A DNA stretch of 52,730 nt from Oscillospiraceae bacterium (GTDB lineage Bacteria > Bacillota > Clostridia > Oscillospirales > Oscillospiraceae), in contig SVMA01000010.1 in NCBI GenBank assembly GCA_015067635.1, positions 1-52,730 on the forward strand. Reading direction: 5' to 3'. The position numbers were made by a program, and so were the translations under genes. The stretch's first letter is position 1. The number at the start of each line of letters is the position of its first letter. Below, in pieces: positions 33,210 to 39,788 of the stretch. The notes under the pieces are model-generated. The model ran no database searches, was not told where the DNA came from, and saw nothing but the letters and a program-made list of their open reading frames with translations.

Positions 33210-34178
33210 TTATTCTGCCGTTGTGTTTGGAAAATACTCCTGCACAAATTCTACGTTTTTTACACAGAAGGATTTTCCGTTCAGATATTCCAATACTCCC
33301 GCTTCCGTTGTAAACGCAAATGTCAGCTTATAGGAGTACAATGCCTGATAATTCCGGTCGAAACGCTTACTGAGTTTTCCGTATTTCCCATCCCCCAACA
33401 GTGGATGACCGGCATGGGCAAATTGGGCACGGATTTGGTGCGTCCTGCCGGTAATCAGCTCACACTCCACCAAGGAAAGTCCGTTCTGGCTTGCCAATAC
33501 CCGATAATTGGTCTGGCAGGTTTTCGCTCCTGCCTGAGGCGTATCCGTCACAAACACGCGGTTTTGTTTGGCATCCTTGAAAAGATATCCCTTCAAGCTC
33601 CCCTTCTGGGGTTTAGGTGTTCCCTCGACGATTGCCAGATACCGCTTATCCAGTTCCCGATCCTTGATCTTCTGATTCATGATCCGAAGTGCTTCCGCGG
33701 TTTTTGCCGCAATTACAATGCCACCGGTATTTCTGTCAATGCGGTTGCACAGTGCCGGCATGAAGGCGTTTTCTTCTCTCGGACGCCATTCCCGCTTCTG
33801 ATAAAGGTAAGACTGAATATGGTCAATCAATGTTCTTCCGTATTCCGCACCGTCATGGGGATGTACAGCAATTCCCGGGCGCTTGTCCACAAGCAGGATC
33901 TGCGCATCCTCGTAAACGATGTTCAGCTTTGGCGTCGCCACCGTCAGATATGCGTTATCCTCCCGGGGCTTATCAAAAAACTCATCATTGATGTAAAGCT
34001 GCAGCACATCCCCCGCTTGCAGGCGGGTATCCCGCTGGGCTCTCGCTCCGTTACACTTAATGCGCTTGAGCCGAATATACTTTTGTGCCAGAGATGCCGG
34101 CAGCAGAGGTACCGCCTTTGCCAAAAAACGGTCTAATCGCTGACCGCTGTCATTGGCACCAATGGTCAGCTCCTTCAT
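33210..34178 (-). CDS. RluA-family 23S rRNA/tRNA pseudouridine synthase
   Basis: 322-residue enzyme with an N-terminal S4-like RNA-binding domain (RLDRFLAKAVPLLPASLAQ, residues 14-32) and an RluA catalytic domain. The catalytic aspartate is in CNRIDRNTGG, the residues LVECELITGRTHQIRAQF form the second core motif, and HPLLGDGKYGK is the third. RluC/RluD-type substrates (23S rRNA) are likeliest, but the exact position modified is not predictable. The ATG at 34178 overlaps the hprK stop as ATGA, so it is the second gene of the hprK unit. Confidence 0.92.
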   Translation of the reverse strand: MKELTIGANDSGQRLDRFLAKAVPLLPASLAQKYIRLKRIKCNGARAQRDTRLQAGDVLQLYINDEFFDKPREDNAYLTVATPKLNIVYEDAQILLVDKRPGIAVHPHDGAEYGRTLIDHIQSYLYQKREWRPREENAFMPALCNRIDRNTGGIVIAAKTAEALRIMNQKIKDRELDKRYLAIVEGTPKPQKGSLKGYLFKDAKQNRVFVTDTPQAGAKTCQTNYRVLASQNGLSLVECELITGRTHQIRAQFAHAGHPLLGDGKYGKLSKRFDRNYQALYSYKLTFAFTTEAGVLEYLNGKSFCVKNVEFVQEYFPNTTAE

Positions 34179-35119
34179 GCTTCGCTCCCAACCTGAGCAA
34201 AATGGTTATTCATCTGCTCTGTGAATTCCTGAGCTGCATTGTAGCCCATCTTCCGCTGGCGGTTATTCATAGCCGCCACTTCCAGAATCACGGCCAAATT
34301 ACGTCCGGGAGTAATGGGAATGGTGTTTTGCGGGATTTTTGCACCCAAAATCTCCATATACTGTTCTTCCAGTCCCAGACGGTCATACAGCTCCTGGGTA
34401 TTCCACGGCACAATATTTACCACCAAATTGATCTCATTTTCCGCTTTGACTGCACCCATACCAAACAGCTTTGCCACATTGATAATGCCAATGCCCCGCA
34501 ATTCGATATAATTCCGGATAAGCGCCGGTGCAGTGCCTACAAGGGAGTTTTCTCCGATTTTCCGAATCTCCACCGCATCATCCGCAATCAGCCGGTGTCC
34601 CCGCTTTAAAAGCTCTACTGCCGCCTCACTTTTACCGATACCACTCTCACCGATCAGTAGCAAGCCCTCACCGTAAACCTCCATCAATACACCGTGGCGG
34701 GTGATCCGCGGAGCCAGAGCAGTCCGCAAAAAGGTAATAATGCCCGAAACAACTGTGCTGGTGGCTTCATTGGAACACAAAACGGTTACATTGTGCTTCT
34801 TCGCCATATCCAAACAGCTCTGTCCCGGCTCAAAGCCCCGGGCCAGCAGCAGGGCGGGAAATTTATAGGAGAAAAGACGGCCGTAAATGGTGGTCTGTTC
34901 CTTGGCATTCATTTTCTCCATGTAGCTCATTTCCGCATTGCCCATTACCTGCAAACGCATGGGCTCAAAATGATCGAAATAGCCCGCCAATTGCAGACCG
35001 GGACGCGCCACATCCTCCACCGTAAGCTGGACGGATTCAAAATCTGTGGAACGAAATGCCACTTCCAGATGAAATTCCTCTACCAATCGGGTCAGCGGTA
35101 CGCAGTAAGCATCACTCAT
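34175..35119 (-). CDS. hprK: HPr kinase/phosphorylase
   Basis: 314-residue bifunctional enzyme that phosphorylates Ser46 of HPr with ATP or PPi and dephosphorylates it with phosphate, the sensor of carbon catabolite repression in Firmicutes. The Walker A is GESGIGKSE, and the family loop VGTAPALIRNYIELRGIGIINV and the GHRLIADDAVEI segment are present. The ATG at 35119 lies 8 bases after AGGAG; an upstream GTG at 35128 is overlapped by that site. The fba-pfp glycolysis genes lie next door, matching its sensing of fructose-1,6-bisphosphate. ptsH is not in the window. Confidence 0.96.
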   Translation of the reverse strand: MSDAYCVPLTRLVEEFHLEVAFRSTDFESVQLTVEDVARPGLQLAGYFDHFEPMRLQVMGNAEMSYMEKMNAKEQTTIYGRLFSYKFPALLLARGFEPGQSCLDMAKKHNVTVLCSNEATSTVVSGIITFLRTALAPRITRHGVLMEVYGEGLLLIGESGIGKSEAAVELLKRGHRLIADDAVEIRKIGENSLVGTAPALIRNYIELRGIGIINVAKLFGMGAVKAENEINLVVNIVPWNTQELYDRLGLEEQYMEILGAKIPQNTIPITPGRNLAVILEVAAMNNRQRKMGYNAAQEFTEQMNNHFAQVGSEA

Positions 35120-35149
35120 AGCAGCCACTCCTTTCCTGTCTTTGCTCTC

Positions 35150-35178
35150 ATTATACTGGGAAATATCAATAATAGCAA
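35150..35178 (-). promoter_or_regulatory. Promoter of hprK-rluA-like operon
   Basis: On the minus strand TTGCTA (35173-35178), 17 bases, TATAAT (35150-35155). It lies between the fba terminator and hprK. Confidence 0.7.
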
Positions 35179-35188
35179 CATAATTTTT

Positions 35189-35217
35189 AAAAAAGACCTC
35201 CCAAAATATGGGAGGTC
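35189..35217 (-). terminator. Intrinsic terminator of fba
   Basis: A perfect 8-bp stem (35195-35202 with 35210-35217) is followed on the minus strand by TTTTTT (35189-35194). It lies 18 bases after the fba stop. Confidence 0.9.
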
Positions 35218-35235
35218 AAAAGATTAAATACGGAA

Positions 35236-36204
35236 TTAAGCCTTGCCTGCACAGCCCAAAACGTTCACCAGCTTATGACGAACGATTTCCTTGATATTTG
35301 CACGGGCGGGCTTCAGATACTGACGGGGGTCAAAATGATCGGGATGCTCATTGAAATACTGACGGATGGTACCGGTCATTGCAAGACGCAGGTCGGAGTC
35401 GATATTGATCTTGCAGACGGACAGACCGGCAGCCTTACGCAGCTGCTCTTCGGGTACGCCGATCGCATTGGGCATCTTGCCGCCGTTGGCATTGACCATA
35501 GCCACATACTCCTGAGGCACAGAAGAAGAACCGTGCAGAACAATGGGGAAACCGGGCAGACGCTTGGTTACCTCTTCCAGCACGTCAAAGCGCAATGCGG
35601 GTGGAACCAAAATACCCTGCTCATTCAAAGTGCACTGCTCAGGAGTGAACTTGTATGCACCGTGGGAAGTGCCGATGGCAATTGCCAAAGAGTCACAGCC
35701 GGTACGGGTGACAAATTCTTCCACTTCTTCAGGACGTGTGTAGGAAGCCGCCTCAGCGGAAACATTCACTTCGTCCTCAATACCGGCCAGAGAGCCCAGC
35801 TCTGCTTCCACCACCACACCGTGGTCATGGGCATACTCAACTACCTTCTTGGTGATTTCAATATTTTCCTCAAAGGAATGGGAGGAAGCGTCGATCATAA
35901 CGGAAGTAAAGCCGCCATCAATGCAGGACTTACAGGTCTCAAAGCTGTCACCGTGGTCCAGATGCAGTGCGATGGGAATTTCGGGGCATTCAATCACAGC
36001 GGCCTCTACCAGCTTTACCAGATAAGTATGGTTGGCATACGCACGTGCGCCCTTGGAAACCTGCAGGATAACGGGAGACTTTTCTTCCTTACAAGCCTCG
36101 GTAATTGCCTGAACGATTTCCATGTTGTTGACGTTGAAAGCACCGATGGCATAGCCGCCATTATAAGCCTTCTTAAACATCTCAGTTGTTGTTACAAGAG
36201 CCAT
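35236..36204 (-). CDS. fba: Class II fructose-1,6-bisphosphate aldolase
   Basis: 322-residue zinc aldolase that cleaves fructose-1,6-bisphosphate. Features are GYAIGAFNVNNME at the start, the catalytic/zinc motif HLDHGDSFETC near residue 80, the zinc histidine in GTSHGAYKF, and the phosphate-binding VLHGSSSVP and INIDSDLRLAMT. Length and motifs fit the FbaA class IIB rather than tagatose aldolase, although GatY/KbaY relatives are similar. It is divergent from pfp, so the two bidirectional glycolytic steps at fructose-6-P/FBP sit back to back. It is expressed from a good promoter and ends at its own terminator. Confidence 0.95.
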   Translation of the reverse strand: MALVTTTEMFKKAYNGGYAIGAFNVNNMEIVQAITEACKEEKSPVILQVSKGARAYANHTYLVKLVEAAVIECPEIPIALHLDHGDSFETCKSCIDGGFTSVMIDASSHSFEENIEITKKVVEYAHDHGVVVEAELGSLAGIEDEVNVSAEAASYTRPEEVEEFVTRTGCDSLAIAIGTSHGAYKFTPEQCTLNEQGILVPPALRFDVLEEVTKRLPGFPIVLHGSSSVPQEYVAMVNANGGKMPNAIGVPEEQLRKAAGLSVCKINIDSDLRLAMTGTIRQYFNEHPDHFDPRQYLKPARANIKEIVRHKLVNVLGCAGKA

Positions 36205-36254
36205 TGGAATCTATCCTTTCTTATTTCACGGGAAGCCCGTATTTTTACCAGTAC

Positions 36255-36282
36255 ATTATATCACAGATTTTGCGCATTTCAA
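36255..36282 (-). promoter_or_regulatory. Promoter of fba
   Basis: On the minus strand TTGAAA (36277-36282), 16 bases, TATAAT (36255-36260). The leader of about 45 bases contains a GGGCTTCCCG hairpin (36230-36240). Confidence 0.82.
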
Positions 36283-36373
36283 CATAAATCTTTTTATTCA
36301 CAAATTTCTATGAGAATTGAACAGTTTCCCATTTTTATACCGTCTTTTTTTGCAAAATTATTAAAAATCACTA

Positions 36374-36402
36374 TTTACCTTTGCTATAAAATGGAGTATA
36401 AT
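36374..36402 (+). promoter_or_regulatory. Promoter of pfp
   Basis: TTTACC (36374-36379), 17 bases, TATAAT (36397-36402), 35 bases before the ATG at 36437. Confidence 0.75.
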
Positions 36403-36436
36403 AGTGGGCGAAATTAACTACAAGGAGTGTAATCAC

Positions 36437-38095
36437 ATGAAAGTAACCCCCCTTCAGCTGGCCAGATACCAGTATGCCCCAAAACTGCCGGGTATGCTCA
36501 GAAACGGTATTTCTGAGATTTGTATAAAAAACGGTAACCCTACCGAAAGTGTGGCAGATCAGGAAAAAATCAAGGCTCTGTTCCCCAACACCTACGGTAA
36601 AAATGAAATCACCTTCCAAAAAGGACAAAACACCTCTGAAGCCAAAAAGCAGGTCGTTGGAGTAATCCTTTCCGGTGGTCAGGCCCCCGGCGGTCATAAC
36701 GTTATCTGCGGTCTGTATGACGCGCTGAAGGCAACCGACAAGGACAATGTCTTGTACGGCTTCAAGGGCGGCCCCAGCGGTCTGTTGGAGGATAGTTACG
36801 TAATCTTTGACGATGCCTATATCGATCAGTACCGCAACACCGGCGGTTTTGACATCATTGGCTCCGGCCGTACCAAGTTGGAAACCGAGGAGCAGTTTGC
36901 TGTTGTGGCAGAGGTCTGCAAGAAGCACGGCATTACTGCCATTGTGATCATCGGTGGTGATGACTCCAATACCAATGCCGCTGTTTTGGCAGAATATTTT
37001 GCCGCACATAACACCGGTGTACAGGTTATCGGCTGTCCCAAGACCATAGACGGCGACCTGAAGAACGAGGACATCGAATGCTCCTTCGGCTTCGATACCG
37101 CCACCAAGACATACGGCGAGATCGTAGGCAATATTGAACGGGATGCCAATTCCGCCAAGAAATACTGGCACTTTGTAAAGGTCATGGGCCGCAGTGCTTC
37201 CCACGTGGCCTTGGAAACCGCTTTGCAGACGCAGCCCAACATCTGCCTCATCGGCGAGGAAGTTGCCGCCAGAAAGATGTCTCTGGCCCAGATTACCGAC
37301 TACATTGCTGACTCCGTGGCTGCCCGTGCCGCCAAGGGCTGGAACTTCGGTGTAGCCATCATTCCCGAAGGCATTGTGGAATTCGTTCCTGAGTTCTCCG
37401 TGCTGATTGCCGAGATCAACGAGCTGTTGGCAGGCAGCAAGGCGGATGCCTTTAATGCACTGCCCACCTGGCAGGAAAAGTATGCCTTTATCGAGGCCGG
37501 TTTGACTAAGGAATCCATGGCTGTTTTTGCACTTCTTCCCCAATCCATTCAGCAGCAGCTGTTCCTGGAGCGTGACCCCCACGGTAACGTGCAGGTTTCT
37601 TTGATTGAGTCTGAGAAGCTGTTCTCTGCTTTGGTCAAGGACAATCTGGCTGCACGGAAGGCTGCCGGCACATATAGCGGAAAATTCTCTCCCCTGCATC
37701 ACTTCCTGGGTTATGAAGGACGCTGTGCTTTCCCCTCTAACTTTGATGCAGACTATTGCTACTCCCTGGGCTATAACGCCTTCATGCTGATTCAGTATGG
37801 CTTCACCGGTTATCTGTCCAAGGTCTCCAACCTGAGCAAGCCTGCCGAAGAGTGGATCGCAGGCGGTATGCCCATCACCAAGATGATGAACATTGAGCGC
37901 CGCCATGGTCATGACAAGCCCGTTATCCGCAAGGCTCTTGTGGAGCTGGATGGCAAACCCTTCCAATACTTTGCCGCGAACCGTGAGCAGTGGGCAAAGG
38001 AAACCTGTTACCTCTATCCCGGTGCCATTCAGTACTTTGGACCTGCCGAGGTCTGTGACCTCACCACCCGTACCTTGGCACTGGAAAAGGCTTAA
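36437..38095 (+). CDS. pfp: Pyrophosphate-dependent phosphofructokinase (long form)
   Basis: 552-residue enzyme that converts fructose-6-phosphate and PPi to fructose-1,6-bisphosphate and phosphate reversibly. PPi specificity is shown by GGDDSNTNAAVL (GGDD, where ATP enzymes have GGDG) and the lysine in PKTIDGDLKN. The substrate loop is HFVKVMGRSASHVALE. Length of about 550 fits the long PPi-PFK clade of plants and anaerobic bacteria. The ATG at 36437 follows AAGGAG with 9-base spacing. It is divergent from fba, with hprK just beyond. Glycolysis here can save ATP by using PPi. Confidence 0.95.
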   Translation: MKVTPLQLARYQYAPKLPGMLRNGISEICIKNGNPTESVADQEKIKALFPNTYGKNEITFQKGQNTSEAKKQVVGVILSGGQAPGGHNVICGLYDALKATDKDNVLYGFKGGPSGLLEDSYVIFDDAYIDQYRNTGGFDIIGSGRTKLETEEQFAVVAEVCKKHGITAIVIIGGDDSNTNAAVLAEYFAAHNTGVQVIGCPKTIDGDLKNEDIECSFGFDTATKTYGEIVGNIERDANSAKKYWHFVKVMGRSASHVALETALQTQPNICLIGEEVAARKMSLAQITDYIADSVAARAAKGWNFGVAIIPEGIVEFVPEFSVLIAEINELLAGSKADAFNALPTWQEKYAFIEAGLTKESMAVFALLPQSIQQQLFLERDPHGNVQVSLIESEKLFSALVKDNLAARKAAGTYSGKFSPLHHFLGYEGRCAFPSNFDADYCYSLGYNAFMLIQYGFTGYLSKVSNLSKPAEEWIAGGMPITKMMNIERRHGHDKPVIRKALVELDGKPFQYFAANREQWAKETCYLYPGAIQYFGPAEVCDLTTRTLALEKA

Positions 38096-38111
38096 TTTTC
38101 TGCAATACGTT

Positions 38112-38142
38112 TTCAGAGGGCGACCACCGGTCGCCCTCTGAA
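38112..38142 (+). terminator. Terminator of pfp
   Basis: A perfect 13-bp stem (38112-38124 with 38130-38142) around a 5-base loop is followed by TTTATTTG; the T-tract is broken by an A. Confidence 0.8.
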
Positions 38143-38149
38143 TTTATTT

Positions 38150-38171
38150 GTGCAAAAGGAGAATTTTGCAC
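38150..38171. repeat. Inverted repeat downstream of the PqqD-like gene
   Basis: GTGCAAAA (38150-38157) and TTTTGCAC (38164-38171) form an 8-bp stem with a 6-base loop in the short gap after pfp and 66 bases past the PqqD-like stop. No T-tract follows it on the minus strand; it may still end the giant-protein operon, whose terminator is otherwise not evident. Confidence 0.4.
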
Positions 38172-38237
38172 GCATATCTTTATTTCTCCGAACAACACGC
38201 AGGTTGCATTCGTTCTTTCTAATAGGTCAGATTCGAA

Positions 38238-38513
38238 TCACACCTCATCCAATACGCCCGCACCTGCCAGCGCTTTTAAGAATGACCGCACGTCTTTTTC
38301 TGCCTTTTGTGCGTCAATGTCATAGGTCTGCAAAAGCTGTTGCACAAGCTCCTGCTCTGTGCACCCTTCTGCAAGCCTTTCCCACAGAAATGCTGATGTG
38401 CTGTTGAGCGATATCACAAGATTATCACACAATCCCTCCATTTGGGATACCGCTACAAAACAATCATGAAACGGCCGAAGCTCAACTCCGTCTTTAATCT
38501 TTAGCATCGCCAT
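38238..38513 (-). CDS. PqqD-family (RiPP recognition element-like) protein
   Basis: 91-residue protein of the PqqD/coenzyme PQQ synthesis D fold, a winged-helix-like module that binds leader peptides in RiPP pathways. Landmarks are LNSTSAFLWERLAEGCTEQELVQQLLQTYDID, the typical hydrophobic -N-x-T/S-A-F/x-L-W- strand and the acidic helix pair, ending in LKALAGAGVLDEV. The ATG at 38513 gives 7-base spacing to AAGGAG; 38519 is one base away and 38507 is 13 away. Its start lies inside the 3' end of the kinase-like gene (20-base overlap). Its position after a kinase-like gene and a tiny ORF suggests a peptide-modification cassette. Confidence 0.82.
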   Translation of the reverse strand: MAMLKIKDGVELRPFHDCFVAVSQMEGLCDNLVISLNSTSAFLWERLAEGCTEQELVQQLLQTYDIDAQKAEKDVRSFLKALAGAGVLDEV

Positions 38514-39177
38514 CGACATGCTCCTTCACTAAAATTGCAGCCTGGGGCTCTTTGTTACATTCCAGCACATGTATGGGCACGCGCTTGCAGATTTCCTCTG
38601 CAACAGTGAGAAATACCTGCTGCAGATCCTTTTCAAACAGTGCCGCATGCATCAGCCCCTGCAGTTTTTGAACGGTGGTTGCCGGGAAAATACGGTTTTC
38701 CTGTGCGCGGTTCAGAAGGTATATGCCGGCAAGCCGACATTTTCCGTTATAGCCCATACCTTCCTTTCCCCGCCACGCACTACCGTAAACCACGACCTCT
38801 CCGTTTTGGGTCAGTCTTACAAACGGCTTGTCTCCGCAAAGGACCCGTACGCTTTGCCCGAAGCATTGTTCCCACAGGCGAATATGGGTCGTCTTGCCTG
38901 TTCCTGAATGCGCAGCAAACATATATCCCTGCCCGTTGTATTCAATCACTGCTCCATGAAGCATAACACCGTTATACTTTTCTAACAGGACCCGATTGAT
39001 CGCAAAAAGCAGCTGCTCCGATTCCTTCACGGCATTTTCTGCCGCCATGTAAGCAAAGGTCTCATCGGGTATTTGCTGCGTTTCAAACGGTTTCAGCATT
39101 CGCTCCGTTTTCCTGTACCGGACAGGTATTTCCCAGGTTACGCCTGCAAGTGCGTATTGTTTATTCTTTTTTCTCAT
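38494..39177 (-). CDS. HPr-kinase-like (P-loop) protein of the peptide cassette
   Basis: 227-residue P-loop kinase-like protein distinct from true HprK. The Walker A is AAHSGTGKTTHIRLW near residue 90, preceded by the HGAVIEYNGQG strand, then CGDKPFVR (possible Walker B/phosphate-loop equivalent) and GSAWRGKEGMGYN. HprK-related kinases of this size are known in some lasso-peptide clusters (for example paeninodin), where they phosphorylate the peptide. Here the true hprK lies 4 kb away, so this copy is a specialised paralogue family. It has no ribosome site of its own: its ATG overlaps the stop of the 38-residue peptide ORF as ATGA, so translation depends on it. Confidence 0.8.
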   Translation of the reverse strand: MRKKNKQYALAGVTWEIPVRYRKTERMLKPFETQQIPDETFAYMAAENAVKESEQLLFAINRVLLEKYNGVMLHGAVIEYNGQGYMFAAHSGTGKTTHIRLWEQCFGQSVRVLCGDKPFVRLTQNGEVVVYGSAWRGKEGMGYNGKCRLAGIYLLNRAQENRIFPATTVQKLQGLMHAALFEKDLQQVFLTVAEEICKRVPIHVLECNKEPQAAILVKEHVDGDAKD

Positions 39178-39290
39178 CGAAACCAGGCGGTGAAGTTAAA
39201 AAAGCTGTTGTCGTGCTCAGTGCTTGTTAAAATGTTCTCATTTGAGACAACAATGATCTCAATTACCGGTTCTTCGTATGCCATTTTCAT
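39174..39290 (-). CDS. Candidate 38-residue substrate peptide of the kinase/PqqD cassette
   Basis: A short ORF that automated callers would miss. ATG at 39290 follows GGAGGG (39302-39307, spacing 11); an ATG at 39284 is also in frame. The peptide opens with lysine, then YEEPVIEIIVVS and ENILTS, a leader-like pattern, and finishes with an aromatic, aspartate-, asparagine- and serine-rich tail that ends in TAWFR. The stop overlaps the kinase-like ATG by four bases, tying the two in translation. There is no signal peptide and no cysteine. Ser/Thr are plausible phospho-sites. It may be a RiPP-type precursor, but this rests on context and on the leader-like pattern, not on a known family. Confidence 0.6.
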   Translation of the reverse strand: MKMAYEEPVIEIIVVSNENILTSTEHDNSFFNFTAWFR

Positions 39291-39311
39291 ATTATCCGTT
39301 TCCCTCCGTTT

Positions 39312-39788
39312 CTATGGTTTTACGACCTGATTATAATATCCGTCTGAATCAAACAGGCCTTGTTCCTCATCTGCTTCCGGCTGTGTTGTCGGTTGTGTCG
39401 CCGGTTGCGTCGTTGGCTGTGTAGTCGGTTGTGTTGTCGGCTGTGTTGCCGGTTGCGTCGTTGGCTGTGTAGTCGGCTGCGTTGCTGGCTGCGTCGTTGG
39501 CTGTGTAGTCGGCTGTGTAGTCGGCTGTGTAGTCGGCTGTGTTGCCGGTTGCGTCGCCGGCTGTGTTGCCGGCTCTGTCGTCGGCTCTTGCGTGGGTTTT
39601 GTCCCTTCCGGTCCAAAATCCGAATAATCCATTTCCGGTTCCGGGGTTTGATTCCCCGTGGGTGTTTGCCCATTCTGTGCAGTGGGAGTCTTGGTCTCAG
39701 AATTTTCTGTCTTCCCACCCTGCTCACAGCCCACCAGGGCTGTGAGCAGAACCAGAGCTATGATAAATGCCAAAAGCCTTTTCATCAT
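39312..39788 (-). CDS. Lipoprotein with Gln-Pro-Thr-Thr tandem repeats
   Basis: 158-residue exported lipoprotein. The N-terminus MMKRLLAFIIALVLLTALVGC has a perfect lipobox ALVGC, cysteine at residue 21. After a Thr/Asn/Pro-rich spacer come about 17 repeats of QPTT or QPAT, then an acidic end DSDGYYNQVV. The repeat is encoded by degenerate 12-bp units (39379-39585), so unit number could change by slippage. The ATG at 39788 overlaps the giant-protein stop as TAATG and follows AGGAGG. A rod-like stalk is likely, but its partner is unknown. The 21-base gap to the peptide ORF makes all part of one transcript. Confidence 0.85.
   Translation of the reverse strand: MMKRLLAFIIALVLLTALVGCEQGGKTENSETKTPTAQNGQTPTGNQTPEPEMDYSDFGPEGTKPTQEPTTEPATQPATQPATQPTTQPTTQPTTQPTTQPATQPTTQPTTQPATQPTTQPTTQPTTQPATQPTTQPEADEEQGLFDSDGYYNQVVKP
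39379..39585. repeat. 12-bp degenerate tandem repeat array in the lipoprotein gene
   Basis: About 17 copies of a 12-base unit (consensus near GGCTGTGTAGTC on the plus strand) encode QPTT/QPAT. Unit changes keep the frame. It also produces long spurious frames in other phases. Confidence 0.88.

Noticed and set aside
36371..37966. 531-codon open frame opposite pfp
   Set aside because: It is the antisense shadow of the conserved pfp gene, with no ribosome site and no family motif; the sense strand carries all PFK signatures.
38494..39177. A second true HPr kinase
   Set aside because: It is 227 residues with a GTGKTT loop and lacks the HprK signature region and N-terminal domain found in hprK at 34175-35119.
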